Below the pieces are notes generated by a model. It had not been told where the DNA came from, did no database searches, and saw only the letters and a list, made by a program, of their open reading frames with translations. Of a DNA stretch of 64,000 bases, positions 34,346 to 43,030 are shown piece by piece. Within the stretch, counting starts at the first letter, position 1; each line of letters opens with the position of its first letter. A program made the translations under genes and the position numbers. Source of the stretch: Actinophytocola oryzae (GTDB lineage Bacteria; Actinomycetota; Actinomycetes; Mycobacteriales; Pseudonocardiaceae); contig NZ_SOCP01000017.1 in NCBI RefSeq assembly GCF_004364325.1, positions 124,001-188,000 of the forward strand, written 5' to 3'.

Positions 34346-35110
34346 GTGACCGCACTCCATCTTGCCCGGCACGCCGCCGGTGGCGATCCCGTCCTGCTGC
34401 TCCTGCACGGCCTCGGCGCCACGGGCGAGGTGTGGCACGAGCTGCTGGAACGCGGGTGGCCGGGGGAGGTGCTCGCCCCCGACCTGCCGGGACACGGCCG
34501 CTCGCCCCGGCTCGACGAGTACACGTTCGAGGCGATGGCGGCGTCGGTCGCGTCCGTCCTGCCCGCGGGGCGGCCGGTCGTGGTGCTGGGGCACTCGCTC
34601 GGGGGAGTGCTCGCGTTGACGCTGGCCGCCGGTTCGTACGGCGTCGTGGCCGCGTGCGGGCTGGGCATCAAGCTGCGGTGGTCGGCGGAGGAGCTGGAGA
34701 GGGCGGCCGGGGTCGCGGCACGGCCGGAGCGGGTGTTCGCCACGCGCGAGGAGGCCGTGGACCGGTGGTTGAGGGTGTCGGGGCTGGCCGGTCTGGTGCC
34801 GCCGTCGTCGCCGCTGGTCGGACCCGGAGTCGTGGCCGGGGACGACGGGTGGCGGGTCGCGGTCGACCCGCGTGCGTTCGGGGTCGGTGCGCCCGACGTG
34901 CCGTCGCTGCTGGCCAGGGCCTCGTGCCCGACGGTCCTGGCGGCGGGGGAGCGGGACCCGATGTGCCCGCGTGAGCACCTGCTGGCGGTCTCACCCACGG
35001 CGACCCTGCTGGCGGGGGTCGGCCACAACGCCCACGTCGAGGACCCGTCGACGTTGTGGCCGCTTCTGGACCGGCTACACGCCGACGTCGATAACCACCC
35101 GGTTGGGTGA
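34346..35110 (+). CDS. alpha/beta hydrolase
   Basis: 254 aa. HGLGATGEVW oxyanion segment, nucleophile elbow GHSLGG near residue 82, Asp in AAGERDPMCP and His in GVGHNAHVED give a complete triad. It is of the epoxide-hydrolase/esterase-like class; substrate unknown. GTG 34346 lies 31 bp from the divergent P450 start. Its 3' end overlaps the AMIN-like gene by 36 bp. Confidence 0.85.
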   Translation: MTALHLARHAAGGDPVLLLLHGLGATGEVWHELLERGWPGEVLAPDLPGHGRSPRLDEYTFEAMAASVASVLPAGRPVVVLGHSLGGVLALTLAAGSYGVVAACGLGIKLRWSAEELERAAGVAARPERVFATREEAVDRWLRVSGLAGLVPPSSPLVGPGVVAGDDGWRVAVDPRAFGVGAPDVPSLLARASCPTVLAAGERDPMCPREHLLAVSPTATLLAGVGHNAHVEDPSTLWPLLDRLHADVDNHPVG

Positions 35111-35560
35111 CGTCAGGACGGAGGTGCGCACCCACGTCTGGTTGCGCAGACCGAGCCCGACGGAGAGGTAGCCCTCGAAGTCACCGGTGAGGGCGACCGC
35201 CATGACGTTGCGGAGGTCGCGCGTCCGGAACCGCTCGGGGCCGGGGTAGGTCCTGTTGCCCGCGTCGTCGTGTGCGGCGGCCGGGTGGGACACGACCTCG
35301 ACGAAGTACTGGCCCGTGAGCCAGACGACCTCGCCGGAGCCGTCCGCGGTCAGCTCGTCGACCCATCTGTTCGTGACCGTCGGGGGCGTCGACCCCGTCA
35401 GATCGAGGACGACGCGGTCGAAGCCGGGGTGCTGACCGGTGCGGATCGCGGTCAGCGCGGGAAGGGTGGTGGCTGGCTGGGCGGCGGCTGTGGCGCCGCC
35501 GCCCACCACCAGGACGATGGCGACGAGCGCGCCGAGCGCACGTCGCGAAATGGTGGTCAT
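35075..35560 (-). CDS. secreted AMIN-like domain protein
   Basis: 161 aa. Signal peptide (about 1-27, ending ATAAAQ), then a single beta-sandwich: HPGFDRVVLDLTG near 42-55 and SPNRVVIDVGV at the end, as in the AMIN-like domain of actinobacteria. Such domains are thought to bind envelope polymers. ATG 35558-35560 has GGAGGT at ideal spacing. Confidence 0.82.
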   Translation of the reverse strand: MTTISRRALGALVAIVLVVGGGATAAAQPATTLPALTAIRTGQHPGFDRVVLDLTGSTPPTVTNRWVDELTADGSGEVVWLTGQYFVEVVSHPAAAHDDAGNRTYPGPERFRTRDLRNVMAVALTGDFEGYLSVGLGLRNQTWVRTSVLTSPNRVVIDVGV

Positions 35561-35654
35561 CTCGTGGACCTCCTGCCGGGAGTGGTGACAACGAGTCCCA
35601 GCGCCGGGTCTTCTACGAGACGTGCCGATATTGCTTTGGTTGCCTGGTTCGTCC

Positions 35655-36029
35655 TCAGCGGACGCCGAGCAGGTCCACCACGAAGATGAGGGTCTCGCCG
35701 CCCTTGATCGCGCCACCCGCGCCGCGGTCGCCGTAGCCGAGGTGGGGCGGGATGACGAGCTTGCGACGGCCGCCGACCTTCATGCCCGCCACGCCGCGGT
35801 CCCAGCCTGCGATGACGCGACCCGCGCCGAGCGGGAAGTTGAACGCCGAGCCGCGGTCCCACGACGCGTCGAACTGCTCACCGGTCGAGTGCGCGACGCC
35901 GACGTAGTGGACGTCCACGCTCTTCCCGGCTGTGGCTTCGTCCCCGTCACCGACAGTGATGTCCTCGACGACCAGGTCAGCGGGCGGCGCCCCCTCGATC
36001 GGGTCGACCTCGGGCTTCTCGAGCGCCAT
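35655..36029 (-). CDS. FKBP-type peptidyl-prolyl isomerase
   Basis: 124 aa, a single FKBP domain. VHYVGVAHSTGEQFDASWDRG, FPLGAGRVIAGWDRGVAGMKVGG and LGYGDRGAGGAI contain the usual ligand-pocket residues. It speeds prolyl isomerisation during folding, in the cytosol as no signal is seen. ATG 36027-36029 with AAGGAGG. Confidence 0.95.
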   Translation of the reverse strand: MALEKPEVDPIEGAPPADLVVEDITVGDGDEATAGKSVDVHYVGVAHSTGEQFDASWDRGSAFNFPLGAGRVIAGWDRGVAGMKVGGRRKLVIPPHLGYGDRGAGGAIKGGETLIFVVDLLGVR

Positions 36030-36109
36030 GCGTGTTCCTCCTTGGTTGGTTCCTCTGGTTGCCCGACCCATCCAACCAGCCGCGAGCCCGCGACGTCCGA
36101 CCAGTCGGG

Positions 36110-36139
36110 TTGACATGTGACCAAATGGTCACCTATCTT
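36110..36139 (+). promoter_or_regulatory. promoter and operator of the ArsR-SRPBCC fusion gene
   Basis: TTGACA (36110-36115) and TATCTT (36134-36139) are spaced 18 bp. Between them lies GTGACCA-AA-TGGTCAC (36117-36132), a 7-bp perfect inverted repeat. The GTG start at 36146 is 7 bp after the -10, so the mRNA is probably leaderless, and the operator would block polymerase binding. Confidence 0.7.
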
Positions 36140-36145
36140 TGCCTC

Positions 36146-36943
36146 GTGACCGACGACGACCGGGTTTTCAAAGCCCTGGCCGACCCGACGCGCAGGCTCC
36201 TGCTCGACCGCCTGTTCGTTCGCGACGGCCGGAGCCTGAGCGATCTCGAGTCCGACGTGGACATGACCCGCTTCGGAGTGATGAAGCACCTGCGCCTGCT
36301 GGAGGAGGCAGGTCTCGTCACGACCCGCAAGGCCGGACGGGAGAAGTTGCACTTCCTGAATGTCGTACCCATCCGGTTGATTCACGACAGGTGGATCGAC
36401 AAGTACACGGAGCCGCAGGTGGCCGCGCTCACCTCGCTCAAGACAGAACTGGAGCAGACGATGACTACTGCCGCGACCGCAACGACCGTGCAGGTGCACC
36501 GCGTCTACATCAAGGCGACCCCGCAGGCGATCTGGGACGCGATCACCAGGCCGGAATGGTCGAAGCGCTACGGCTACCGCGCGGTCGTGAACTACGACCT
36601 GCGTGCGGGTGGCAGGTTCGAGGCCCTGACCGGTGACGGAATGCCCGGCATGGACCCGACGGCCTGCGTCGTCGAGGGCGAGGTGATCTCGGCCGACCCG
36701 CCGCACCGTCTCGTGCAGACGTGGCGCCCGACCTGGCTGGACGAGCCCTTCACCACGGTCACGTACGAGATCAGGGAGGGCCAGGACGGCGTCTGCTCCC
36801 TGACCCTGACCCACGACGTGCGCGACGCCCCACAGACCGCGGCCCAGACGTCCGGCAGCGTGGAGGGCGCGGGCGGCGGCTGGCCTGAGGTCTTAAGCGA
36901 CCTGAAGTCGTTGCTGGAGACGGGGAGCGGCATGTACACGTGA
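36146..36943 (+). CDS. ArsR regulator fused to SRPBCC domain
   Basis: 265 aa. Residues 1-95 form an ArsR winged helix (VFKALADPTRRLLL, GVMKHLRLLEEAGLV); from about 115 an AHSA1-like SRPBCC domain starts (VHRVYIKATPQAIWDAI). Regulator and ligand-binding domain are therefore one chain, unlike the split pair at 22 kb. It probably represses itself through the palindrome in its promoter and releases on ligand binding. Confidence 0.88.
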   Translation: MTDDDRVFKALADPTRRLLLDRLFVRDGRSLSDLESDVDMTRFGVMKHLRLLEEAGLVTTRKAGREKLHFLNVVPIRLIHDRWIDKYTEPQVAALTSLKTELEQTMTTAATATTVQVHRVYIKATPQAIWDAITRPEWSKRYGYRAVVNYDLRAGGRFEALTGDGMPGMDPTACVVEGEVISADPPHRLVQTWRPTWLDEPFTTVTYEIREGQDGVCSLTLTHDVRDAPQTAAQTSGSVEGAGGGWPEVLSDLKSLLETGSGMYT

Positions 36944-36949
36944 GCGGAG

Positions 36950-36962
36950 CCCGCGGAGCGGG
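36950..36962 (+). terminator. short GC hairpin after ArsR-SRPBCC gene
   Basis: CCCGC-GGA-GCGGG directly after the stop. No U-tract; a weak terminator at best. Confidence 0.3.
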
Positions 36963-37007
36963 ACAGAGCCTGCGAGGGCCGACGTGAGCGTTCGTTAACA
37001 TTGGTGT

Positions 37008-38168
37008 ATGTCGCCAGCCCGCCGGTTGCACGGTGTCAAGAGTTCCCCGGTCCGTGATCTGTTAGCGCTGACACTCCGACCGGAGGTGATCTCCTTCGCC
37101 GGCGGGCTCCCGGCTCCCGAACTGTTCGATGTGGACGGCTGGGCAGACGCGTTCGCGAAAGCGGCCACCGACCGGCGCAACCTGCAGTACGGCACAACGG
37201 AAGGTGACCCGCATCTACGTGCGCAGCTCGCGGCACGCATGACGTCGAAGGGCGTCCCGACAACGGAGTCGGACCTGCTGGTCACGACGGGCTCCCAACA
37301 GGCACTGACTCTGGCGACCATCGCGCTGGTGGAGCCCGGCGACGTGGTGGCGGTGGAGGAGCCGACCTACCTGGCGGCACTGCAGTGCTTCCAGCTGGCA
37401 GGCGCCCGCGTGGTCCCGGTGGCCAGCGACGACCAGGGCATGGTCCCGTCCGCGCTGGCGGAGGTCCTGACACGGGAGAAGCCGACCCTGGTCTACGTGG
37501 TCCCGACGTTCGCCAACCCGAGCGGCCGCACCCAACCCGCGGCACGCCGCGAGGAGATAGCGGCACTGGCGGCCACCCACGACACCTGGCTGGTGGAGGA
37601 CGACCCGTACGGCGAACTGCGCTACAGAGGCACTCCCGTCCCGCCCCTGGCGGCCTACGGCGACAAGGTCCTGTACCTGGGAAGCCTGTCAAAGATAGGC
37701 GCCCCGGGCCTGCGCCTGGGCTGGCTGAGGGCACCGAAGGACCTGATGCCTGCGACGGTGATAGCGAAACAGGCGGCAGACCTGCACACGAGCACGATCG
37801 ACCAGGCGGCAGCGGCGACCTACCTGGCGAACACGGACCTGAACGCACACGTGGCAGCCCTGTGCACCGCCTACCGCGAGCGCAGGGACACCATGATCAA
37901 AGCCCTGCCCACGACGGTCCCGAAAGGAACCGAGTGGACAGACCCGGACGGCGGCATGTTCGTGTGGCTCAAACTCCCCGACACCACCGACACGGCGGAC
38001 CTACTGAAAGAGGCACTGAAACACAACGTGGCCTTCGTCCCGGGCGCCCCGTTCTTCGCGACCACTCCGGACAACACCACTTTCCGCATGTCCTTCACGA
38101 CCAACCCGCCAGAAGAAATATCGGAAGGCATGCACCGCCTGGCGACGACGTTCAGCTCATTGACGTGA
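37008..38168 (+). CDS. PLP-dependent aminotransferase, class I/II
   Basis: 386 aa. The PLP lysine lies in LGSLSKIGAPGLRLGW (about residue 228); FANPSGRTQP and EDDPYGELRY are further fold-type I motifs. It is of the 2-aminoadipate/LysN-MocR-catalytic-domain type, without a GntR domain. A TAACAT at 36996-37001 is 6 bp before ATG, so it may be leaderless. The stop TGA (38166-38168) lies within the terminal repeat of the adjoining IS relic, so the last few residues are altered from the original. Confidence 0.9.
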   Translation: MSPARRLHGVKSSPVRDLLALTLRPEVISFAGGLPAPELFDVDGWADAFAKAATDRRNLQYGTTEGDPHLRAQLAARMTSKGVPTTESDLLVTTGSQQALTLATIALVEPGDVVAVEEPTYLAALQCFQLAGARVVPVASDDQGMVPSALAEVLTREKPTLVYVVPTFANPSGRTQPAARREEIAALAATHDTWLVEDDPYGELRYRGTPVPPLAAYGDKVLYLGSLSKIGAPGLRLGWLRAPKDLMPATVIAKQAADLHTSTIDQAAAATYLANTDLNAHVAALCTAYRERRDTMIKALPTTVPKGTEWTDPDGGMFVWLKLPDTTDTADLLKEALKHNVAFVPGAPFFATTPDNTTFRMSFTTNPPEEISEGMHRLATTFSSLT

Positions 38169-38666
38169 TCTCAGTGACTTCCATCTGAGTCGGCTGTGTT
38201 CGAAATGGGTGAGGACGAGCGCGGCTGTGACGATGTCGCCGATCTTGCCGGGGCTGGCGGTGGTGTGGCGGTGGAGTGCGCGCCAGCGGCCGGTGAGGAC
38301 GGCGAAGCGCGTTCGTCCAGGCAGTGCATGCCGCGGCGCAGGGTGTTGTGGGTGCGGTTGTCCACGTGGAGTACTCGGTCACCGGCGGGTTGTCTGGTCA
38401 GGGAGCACGTCGATGACCTCGTCCGGACAGCGGTAGCCGGTGGCGCGGGAGACGCCGTGATCCCACGGTACTCGGCGAGTTCGCGTGGCACGTCGAGCAT
38501 GGCACTACAGGCAATCACGGGGAGCCCCTGCCCTTGCACTCGATCTTCGCAAATCCAGCCCTGTCAGGAGCTCCGCGCCCACATCTCACCGGCGCCCATC
38601 AGCCAATCGGCACATCCACGCCGTTGCCCACCCGCACCACCATCAAGCTGATCTTGCTGAGATCAC
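38165..38666 (-). mobile_element. degenerate IS5-family element
   Basis: GTGATCTCAG (38165-38174) and CTGAGATCAC (38657-38666) form perfect 10-bp terminal inverted repeats about 500 bp apart. Inside, on the minus strand, are pieces of an IS5-type transposase: the start MLDVPRELAEYRG, then HGVSRATGYRCPDEVIDVL, then HNTLRRGMHCLDE and, one frame away, FAVLTGRWRAL, ASPGKIGDIV and AALVLTHFEH. A missing G near 38320 and internal deletions show it is dead. It lacks roughly half of a normal element. Confidence 0.85.
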
Positions 38667-38752
38667 CTCAGTGGAGTAAACCCACCCGAAAGTAACGCAC
38701 GCGCTCACCGTGACGACGTCGCAACCAACCGACGTTCAGCGATGGGGGCTGT

Positions 38753-39103
38753 ATGACGCTTGATTCCTATCTCCTGAAAACCGACGACGAACTCTACGAA
38801 CTGCTCGGTGCGGAACTGCTGGGCGACGGCGTGAGCCTCTCACCGGAGGACAAGGACGAGCATCGCCGGTTCGGCAGACAATGGTTCGGCAACAAGCGAC
38901 GTGAGCTCCAACGAAAGATCTGCCACCACGAGAAGCTCAAAGGCCTGCTCGGCAACTCGACCTCGGATCTCGCCATCGACGCCGCCGCCATCTACGAGAC
39001 CCTCCAGAACCTGGGCGAGGACGCGGTCAACGCGGCCGTCCTGGCGGTGCTCGTCGCGCGTGTCGGCCTCGGTGCCTTCTGCGCCAACGCTCCCGCCGCA
39101 TGA
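38753..39103 (+). CDS. small helical protein upstream of metallopeptidase, unknown
   Basis: 116 aa, not recognised. Acidic N-terminus (YLLKTDDELYELLGAELL), a basic middle (KNKRR-type, RRELQRKICHHEKLKGLL) and a hydrophobic end (AAVLAVLVARVGLGAFC) that could pack on a partner or membrane. No signal peptide. It overlaps the next gene by 4 bp (ATGA), so the two products are made together. It may be an inhibitor, sensor or substrate of the peptidase. Confidence 0.7.
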   Translation: MTLDSYLLKTDDELYELLGAELLGDGVSLSPEDKDEHRRFGRQWFGNKRRELQRKICHHEKLKGLLGNSTSDLAIDAAAIYETLQNLGEDAVNAAVLAVLVARVGLGAFCANAPAA

Positions 39104-40545
39104 CCTCCGGGGAGTCGATGGCCGAACGACGGATGAGAGGTCTCTCGCCCGACCGTTCGGCCCAGCTGCTCGACATGAAGATCCGCATGGCCGAGCTGGG
39201 CATCCCCGAGCAGTCGGCGGTGCTGGACGACGCGATGGAAGCGTGGTCCGGGACCGAGTTCGCGGCCGAGTACGGCGATCCGGTCTCCGGTCTCGTCCGT
39301 AGCTCGGCCGACCAGCTGATCGGGGCGATGATCCGGTTGGGCGCCGATCCGGCACGGATGGCGACGGTGCGGGTGACGACGATCCTGCGAGAAGACGTGG
39401 CGGCACAGATGCGCCCGTTCGCCGACGGGTCCGGCCTCGTGATGATCTCCGACGCGGCCCTCACCCTCTGCGGCGTCTACAGCAGGTACGTCGGCGAGGC
39501 GTTCAGTCGAATACTGTCCGGCGGCCGAGTCCGGGGCCTGTGGCGTGCGTTCCGTGCCGTGCGACGAGGCGGGTTCGGCGAGGAGCCGACGATGCTCACC
39601 GGGCTCCTCCGCTACTACAACGTGAGCCAACGCGTGTACGGGCTGGCCGCCAAACTGGTCGAACACACCTCGCCCGCGGCCCAACCCCACATCGCCGTGC
39701 TCCACACGATGGCGGTGTACTTCATCGTCGGGCACGAGCTGGCCCACCACGCACTCGGTCACGACTCGGCGCCGAGCGCTTTCTCACCGGGGGAACACCT
39801 TCCCGTGTGTTCGGACGACCAGCGACGAGAACTCGACGCGGACCTGCTGGCGTACCGGGCAAGTGTGCTCGCCGTGCGGCAGGAGGCACTGGCGAGCGGC
39901 GAGGCGGAGGCTGACCGGGTCGCCGAGGCGGCAGGGCTCATGTCCGCGCTCGGAGCACTGACAGCGATGCTCGTGGTGCATTCGACAGAGCGGGCGCTGT
40001 TCGTCCGGCGGGGGGTCTCGCACCCCGAGGCCGCCACCCGGGCATCGCTGCTCCTCGACCGGCTCGACGGCGGCGACCTGACCTTCGCCCGGATCTTCCT
40101 CACCAACATGGCGGCCGCGACCGAGAACGCCGCGGACTTCAGTCCGTCCGGCACGTCGTTCGAGTGGGAGTGGTTCGCGAGGTCACCCCGGCTCGACATC
40201 CCGCACTCCGACGAGTACCTGAGGAGCATCCACTGGCTGGACAGGTTCCAGTGCATGACCTCCGAGGACCTGGTGCGTGGTGCGGCGAAGGCGGGCTACG
40301 ACGAGTCGATGCCAGTGGGTAAGGGGTTTCGCCTGGCCGCGGACGGCCGGACAGCCGACGCGTTCGCGATCTGGGGCGTGCCGGACGACCGAGCCGAGCA
40401 GATCACCGACCGGCGACGTGCGCTGACGATGCACACCCTCGTCGAGACAGTACAAACCGCCTTCGCGGCGCTGGGCATGCCGGGGGATACGGTTCTGTCG
40501 CTCGCCGTGATGGGCGCGACGGTCGCCGCGAAATCGTTGACATAG
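39100..40545 (+). CDS. HExxH metallopeptidase-like protein (M48-like)
   Basis: 481 aa. The zinc motif HELAHHALGH is at 212-221, in a hydrophobic helix (YFIVGHELAHH); ELDAD at 244-248 fits the third-ligand ExxxD region of M48/Ste24-like peptidases. The remainder is helical, with no clear membrane span. Coupled to the 116-aa gene by ATGA. Flanked by an IS5 relic and a decayed gene, so it is accessory. A signalling or defence role is only a guess. Confidence 0.75.
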   Translation: MTSGESMAERRMRGLSPDRSAQLLDMKIRMAELGIPEQSAVLDDAMEAWSGTEFAAEYGDPVSGLVRSSADQLIGAMIRLGADPARMATVRVTTILREDVAAQMRPFADGSGLVMISDAALTLCGVYSRYVGEAFSRILSGGRVRGLWRAFRAVRRGGFGEEPTMLTGLLRYYNVSQRVYGLAAKLVEHTSPAAQPHIAVLHTMAVYFIVGHELAHHALGHDSAPSAFSPGEHLPVCSDDQRRELDADLLAYRASVLAVRQEALASGEAEADRVAEAAGLMSALGALTAMLVVHSTERALFVRRGVSHPEAATRASLLLDRLDGGDLTFARIFLTNMAAATENAADFSPSGTSFEWEWFARSPRLDIPHSDEYLRSIHWLDRFQCMTSEDLVRGAAKAGYDESMPVGKGFRLAADGRTADAFAIWGVPDDRAEQITDRRRALTMHTLVETVQTAFAALGMPGDTVLSLAVMGATVAAKSLT

Positions 40546-40599
40546 AACGGCTGTCGGACCGGGCGTCCCCTCGAACGAGAACGCCCGGCCCACGGAGAG

Positions 40600-40809
40600 C
40601 CAACCCCAATGCCTCCGGTGCGCACGAACGGCCCACTCGGAGATCGCGGCAAGGTCGGCCCGTTCCGGCAACGGGGTCCTCCCCGTCGCCGGCAGGTCCT
40701 CCACCTGCTCCCGATCCTCGGCGATCTCCGCGAGCACGTCCTCGAGCCCCGCGACCTCCCCGCGCCTCACCGCGAGCACCCGAGCACGCTCGACCGGAGC
40801 CGTCGGCAG
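40600..40809 (-). pseudogene. C-terminal relic of a nucleotidyltransferase-like gene
   Basis: A minus-strand frame reads ERARVLAVRRGEVAGLEDVL and LPERADLAAISEW-AHRRHWGW, which resembles the tail of predicted DNA-polymerase-beta-superfamily nucleotidyltransferases. The catalytic N-terminal part is absent and the frame is lost upstream. The remaining sequence in 40546-40932 holds nothing else identifiable. Confidence 0.4.
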
Positions 40810-40932
40810 CGTGCGCCTCGCGTCCGGGCAACCTCCAGCCCCTGACAGGCAAGCCGAAGACAAATGTCCTTCCTGGCCGCTGTTCCCACGACATCCGAGG
40901 ACGAGCCGCCGACCTGTCCCCGGCACGGCGCG

Positions 40933-41379
40933 CTAACGGCCGGACGCCTCCTGGGAGCCCTTCACCGCGAGCTGGTCGGCGCGCTCGTTCTCCGGATGTC
41001 CCGAGTGCCCCTTCACCCAGTACCACCGCACCTCGTGCGGCTTGATCGCCTCGTCGAGACGCCGCCACAGGTCCGCGTTCTTCACCGGCTGCTTCGCGCT
41101 CGTCTGCCAGCCGTTGCTCTTCCACCGGGGCAGCCACTGCATGATCCCGTTCCGCACGTACGTGGAGTCGGTGTACATGTCCACCACCGACGGCCGGGTG
41201 AGGCTCTCCAGCGCCTGGATCGGCGCCATCAGCTCCATCCGGTTGTTCGTCGTGACCGACGACTCCGCCCCGTACAGCTCCTTCGAGTGCTTGCCGTACT
41301 TGAGCACGGCCCCCCACCCACCCGGCCCGGGATTCCCACTGCACGCACCGTCGGTATAGATCTCCACGCTGTTCGACAC
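40933..41379 (-). CDS. rnhA: ribonuclease HI
   Basis: 148 aa. All four catalytic acids are present: Asp10 in YTDGACSGNPGPGGWG, Glu49 in NNRMEL, Asp71 in YTDSTYV and the final Asp in NERADQLA, plus the His in KGHSGH. It cleaves RNA in RNA-DNA hybrids. Start is GTG 41377-41379 by alignment of the first strand. Divergent from the DUF429 gene, 30 bp apart. A degenerate relative lies at 57735-58520. Confidence 0.96.
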   Translation of the reverse strand: MSNSVEIYTDGACSGNPGPGGWGAVLKYGKHSKELYGAESSVTTNNRMELMAPIQALESLTRPSVVDMYTDSTYVRNGIMQWLPRWKSNGWQTSAKQPVKNADLWRRLDEAIKPHEVRWYWVKGHSGHPENERADQLAVKGSQEASGR

Positions 41380-41409
41380 GAACGGGAGCGTAGCGACGAC
41401 ACAGCCGGC

Positions 41410-42081
41410 ATGGACACGGTGTTGGGCGTAGACGCCTGCAGGACCGGCTGGGTGGGCCTGACCTGGTCCGGCGACACGCTCACGCCCCACCTCGCCCCCA
41501 CGATCGCGGAGCTGGTCGACGCCGCGGGCCCCGTCGCGGTCATCGCGATCGACATTCCGATCGGGCTGCCGGAACGCGGTCACCGTCCGGCCGACCTGCT
41601 GGCCAGGACGTTCATCCGCCCTCGCCAGTCCTGTGTCTTCCTCACCCCCGTCCGCGCCACGCTGGGTCTTCGCGCACACGACCACGCGAGCGCCGTGAAC
41701 CACGAGCTGGCCGGCCAGGGCCTGTCGATCCAGGCGTTCAGCCTCCTGCCGAAGATCCAGGAGGTGGACGACTGGTTACCGAGAGCACCGTGCCGGGTGG
41801 TCGAGGTTCACCCGGAAGTGTGCTTCACGGAACTGGCGGGTGTACCGCTGCCGCCGAAGAAGACCTGGTCAGGTGCCGAACAACGCCGCGACCTGCTGAA
41901 GTCGGCTGGTATCACCCCCGTGGGCACCCTGGGCGAAGCGGGCAAAGCGGCCGTCGACGACATCCTGGACGCCGCGATAGCGGCCTGGACCGCCCGCCGA
42001 GTCCACGACGGTACCGCCCAGTCCTTCCCCGACCCGCCGGAGCGCGGTACCGATGGCATCGAGGCCGCCATCTGGCGCTGA
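41410..42081 (+). CDS. DUF429 protein (predicted RNase H-fold nuclease)
   Basis: 223 aa. LGVDACRTGWVGL at the start, IAIDIPIGLPERG near 54-66, RPRQSCVFLTP and a late VDDILDAAIAAW are DUF429 hallmarks; the family is predicted to be RNase H-like. Role unknown. ATG 41410 is the first start that preserves the domain. It shares its upstream region with rnhA. Confidence 0.85.
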   Translation: MDTVLGVDACRTGWVGLTWSGDTLTPHLAPTIAELVDAAGPVAVIAIDIPIGLPERGHRPADLLARTFIRPRQSCVFLTPVRATLGLRAHDHASAVNHELAGQGLSIQAFSLLPKIQEVDDWLPRAPCRVVEVHPEVCFTELAGVPLPPKKTWSGAEQRRDLLKSAGITPVGTLGEAGKAAVDDILDAAIAAWTARRVHDGTAQSFPDPPERGTDGIEAAIWR

Positions 42082-42115
42082 AAACGAGGTGCGACCAGCG
42101 ACCCGGCGGACCATC

Positions 42116-43030
42116 ATGATCGCCATGGCGTCGGGCACCCGAATCGGCTGGCACGAGCTACCCACCCACGTCCGACAGGCCGTCGCGGACATCCTCGGCG
42201 GCGAGGTCGTCGAGGCGACCTCCCAGTCCGGCGGCTTCTCGCCCGGCACCGCCGACCGGGTCCGCACCGTCGACGGGCGTCGGGCGTTCGTCAAGGCCGT
42301 CAGCTCAGCGCAGAACGAGCACAGCCCCGCCCTCCACCGCCGCGAGGCGTGGATCACCGCCACTCTCCCGCCGCACGCGCCCACACCCACCCTCCTGGGC
42401 AGCTACGACGACGGTGACTGGGTCGCACTCGTGCTCACCGACGTCGAGGGCCGCCACCCGGCGACCCCGTGGCTCCCCGACGAGCTGGCCGCCGTCCGCA
42501 CCGCGCTCGACGACCTCGCCCGGGTGCTCACCCCCGCGCCTGCCGACGTGCCCACCGCCCGGCAGCACCTCGAACAGGACTTCACCGGCTGGCACCGCCT
42601 CCGCGCCACCCCGCCGGCCACCCTCGACCCGTGGACCGCAACCCACCTGGACGACCTGTGCGCGCACGCCGAGCACGGTCTCGCCGCGCTGGCCGGTGAC
42701 ACCCTCGTCCACACCGATATCCGCGCCGACAACCTCCTGATCGGCGAGGACGGCACGGTCACCGTGGTCGACTGGCCGCACGCGAGCCGCGGCCCCGCCT
42801 GGCTCGACACGCTGTTACTGCTGATCAACGTCCGCCTCCACGGCGGCCGCCCCGACCTGGCCACGGTCGACGCCGACCCCGCGGACCTGGTCGGCGCACT
42901 GGCGGGTTTCGGCGGCTTCTTCGCCGACGGCGCGAGGCACCCGCCGCCGCCCGGCCTGCCGGAACTGCGTGCGTTCCAGCAGGCACAGGCGGACGTGGTG
43001 GTGGCGTGGCTGCGTGAGCTAACGGACTAG
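42116..43030 (+). CDS. aminoglycoside phosphotransferase-like kinase
   Basis: 304 aa. Catalytic loop VHTDIRADNLLI (HxDxxxxN) and the metal motif VVDWPHAS are intact, in contrast to the degenerate homologue at 10336-11487. It should phosphorylate a small molecule or protein with ATP. ATG 42116 or ATG 42125 may be used. Its end overlaps the convergent GNAT gene by 12 bp. Confidence 0.88.
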   Translation: MIAMASGTRIGWHELPTHVRQAVADILGGEVVEATSQSGGFSPGTADRVRTVDGRRAFVKAVSSAQNEHSPALHRREAWITATLPPHAPTPTLLGSYDDGDWVALVLTDVEGRHPATPWLPDELAAVRTALDDLARVLTPAPADVPTARQHLEQDFTGWHRLRATPPATLDPWTATHLDDLCAHAEHGLAALAGDTLVHTDIRADNLLIGEDGTVTVVDWPHASRGPAWLDTLLLLINVRLHGGRPDLATVDADPADLVGALAGFGGFFADGARHPPPPGLPELRAFQQAQADVVVAWLRELTD

